A DNA stretch of 64,000 nucleotides from positions 186,001 to 250,000 of the forward strand of contig VXLL01000035.1 in NCBI GenBank assembly GCA_009841615.1, read 5' to 3'. Positions 62,503-64,000 of this stretch are shown one piece after another. Position 1 is the first letter of the stretch. Every line of letters begins with the position of its first letter. Under the pieces are notes generated by a model. That model made no database searches. It saw only the letters and a program-made list of their open reading frames with translations, and was not told the origin of the DNA. The stretch is from Gammaproteobacteria bacterium (GTDB lineage Bacteria > Pseudomonadota > Gammaproteobacteria > Pseudomonadales > Azotimanducaceae). The position numbers and the translations under genes were made by a program.

Positions 62503-64000
62503 CTACTGCGGGTGAGTGCCGTAGTAAAACTCTAAGGACCATTCGGTAATGGTACCAGTGTCATCGGGAGCTGCATCGACTACTCTCAGCGTCCAATCTC
62601 CGTTTGGAGACTCTCCATAAAACGCGTTTGACAACAGACTCCACGATAGGGTTGTGTTGTGAACCAAAAAATCATTGAATACTTGATTAACGATACTCTC
62701 CGTACCGTCAGGTGAAATCAGGGTGATTCCCACATCCGGCATAAAGTCGTGTGAGCCTTCGAGTTTGAGAACAACCGCTTCTATATTAGCTTCATCGCTA
62801 AAACCGGTCACTGTGATTCTCGACTCCACGCCATCACTGTGGTAATCGGGAATCACGACCAAAGATTGGTTTCGATATTCCTGGGACCTGGCGAAAATTC
62901 CCAGACCATCGTGCTCGTGAGTTCTTGCTAAAGCGACCGCATCGTCTAGATTGATAGCACCGAAACCAAACCAGTTATGAAAGTTGTACCCGGCGCTATT
63001 TTGAATCCAAGCGTGCTGTAAGACGTGCGGTTTTCCACCTCCAAAAGCGATACTCACAGGGAGGATGTTTGGGTCAATTTTGCGCGCGGTCTTCGCCAAG
63101 ATGTACTTAACGTCTCGCCATGTTAAGTTTGGATTCACCGAAAGAAGGACGGCGATGGCTCCGGAAGCATTCGGTGCAGCAGCGGAAGTTCCATTAAAAG
63201 TACTGATGTAATTGCCCGTCGGATTTAGAGCCTCTTGAACTGCGAGGCCTCGGTTTGCCAAGATCACGTAGCCGCGATCTTTTCCTTGTTGATCTGTACT
63301 GATTGAGGCTGGGAATCGAGCTCCATACTCGCCAGCAGGTGCTGAAATCCACAGATTACTTCCCGTTGAAGAATATCCTGCGCGAGTGTCACTAGCATTC
63401 ATAGCTCCTACTACAACAAGAAAGGGCAAATTATTCGTGGGATCACCGTTCGACGAACTACAGCCTATTTCACCCCGAATCGTGTGTTCTAAACTCTCAC
63501 AAGCAAAGAAACTATTTCCTGCCGATTTCACATACAGGGCTCCCCGGCCGCCTCGAAGGTCAGAAATTCCCCGTTGGTATAAGTTGTAAGTCCATGATGA
63601 ACTATTACCTAGGTAAGACAACGTACCATATGACATGTTAAAAATGTCAACATCAGAAGAACGAGGCTTGTCGTCACTAAATCCCAAAGCCTCTTCTGTA
63701 TCAGAGGTAGTGCCTAAGTAGTTGAACCCTCTCAGTCGGCTACGAGGAGCGACGCCACGTCCTCCGATCCCATTGTTAGCCACAGCACCTATGATTCCGG
63801 CAACTGAAGTTCCGTGGTCTCCTAAATTGTCGGGGTTAAAAGGATCGAGTTCGGTAGCTCCGTACCATTGTTTGTTATAGGTTCCGCGAGCCGCAAAATT
63901 GTATGAACCATTTAAATCCACGTTTGGAGCTAGATCGGGATGACATATCTCGAGACCAGTGTCGACCACTGCCACTGTGATGTTTTCGCCGTAGGGACCT
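62503..64000 (-). CDS. Subtilisin/kexin-like serine protease with P domain, 5' part outside window
   Basis: The reading frame is open to the window edge. The S8 peptidase domain has catalytic Asp in VAVVDTGLEICHPDL, His in LGDHGTSVAGIIGAV and Ser in FNGTSAAAPNASGAIAVLL. The C-terminal P domain (proprotein convertase domain) starts around SRITVTGFSDEANIEAV and ends with SPNGDWTLRVVDAAPDDTG and EWSLEFYYG. This is the secreted kexin-type arrangement. The missing N-terminal part should hold the signal and propeptide. It converges with ftsX. Confidence 0.92.
   Translation of the reverse strand, partial: GPYGENITVAVVDTGLEICHPDLAPNVDLNGSYNFAARGTYNKQWYGATELDPFNPDNLGDHGTSVAGIIGAVANNGIGGRGVAPRSRLRGFNYLGTTSDTEEALGFSDDKPRSSDVDIFNMSYGTLSYLGNSSSWTYNLYQRGISDLRGGRGALYVKSAGNSFFACESLEHTIRGEIGCSSSNGDPTNNLPFLVVVGAMNASDTRAGYSSTGSNLWISAPAGEYGARFPASISTDQQGKDRGYVILANRGLAVQEALNPTGNYISTFNGTSAAAPNASGAIAVLLSVNPNLTWRDVKYILAKTARKIDPNILPVSIAFGGGKPHVLQHAWIQNSAGYNFHNWFGFGAINLDDAVALARTHEHDGLGIFARSQEYRNQSLVVIPDYHSDGVESRITVTGFSDEANIEAVVLKLEGSHDFMPDVGITLISPDGTESIVNQVFNDFLVHNTTLSWSLLSNAFYGESPNGDWTLRVVDAAPDDTGTITEWSLEFYYGTHPQ

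Overview
The window reads as chromosomal DNA of a gammaproteobacterium with A+T slightly above half (judged by eye). Several blocks keep gammaproteobacterial gene neighbourhoods: lptM, dapF, DUF484, xerC and a YigB-like phosphatase; trxA-rho; hemB-hemC-hemD; coaBC-algC beside pyrE-rph and yicC-gmk; rpmB-rpmG-mutM-coaD; and rsmD beside ftsY-ftsE-ftsX. Expected linking genes such as lysA, dut, argB, rpoZ and rpoH are absent, so the blocks are rearranged. No tRNA, rRNA, CRISPR array, insertion sequence or prophage was seen.

Positions 1-17445 (all minus strand) hold the most unusual region: nine consecutive paralogous genes, the last cut by the window edge. Each complete protein is about 610-640 residues: one N-terminal membrane anchor, a polar linker, then an all-helical repeat domain built on the pattern W-A-x-x-D-P-x-x-A. 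They fall into three subfamilies. In transcription order the array is B1-A1-B2-A2-B3-A3 followed by C1-C2-C3, so a two-gene B-A unit occurs three times in tandem and a related overlapping three-gene group follows. I recognise no named family; the alternation suggests A and B proteins act as partners at the cell envelope.

Positions 17446-34720 carry a glutathione transferase, a VOC protein, PII, the dapF-xerC cluster, trxA-rho, haem synthesis genes, two flavoprotein oxidoreductases, an orphan ClpP-like protease and a two-component system with a double-receiver regulator. Positions 34946-49535 carry a thiolase, hydrolases, a CinA-like/NMNAT-like fusion, an SDR, Nudix, MsrA, a Sel1-type lipoprotein, the tRNA 2-selenouridine synthase, a eukaryote-type IleRS with an altered HIGH motif, an S9 peptidase and isopentenyl-diphosphate isomerase.

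Positions 49554-50431 hold a second two-gene module repeated in tandem: four tiny membrane-protein genes in the order X1-Y1-X2-Y2, two of which are only 59 codons. Positions 50545-64000 carry housekeeping genes (gmk, yicC, rph, pyrE, algC, split coaC/coaB, rpmB, rpmG, mutM, coaD, rsmD, ftsYEX), an outer-membrane barrel protein and a truncated subtilisin/kexin-like protease.

Recurring oddities are start and stop signals. mutM begins at ATC directly after the rpmG stop. The response regulator has no ATG, GTG or TTG ahead of its first receiver domain. CoaBC is cut in its linker by two consecutive in-frame TAG codons. DapF has serine at the second catalytic cysteine. These are either real biology or point errors in the assembly, and should be checked against reads.
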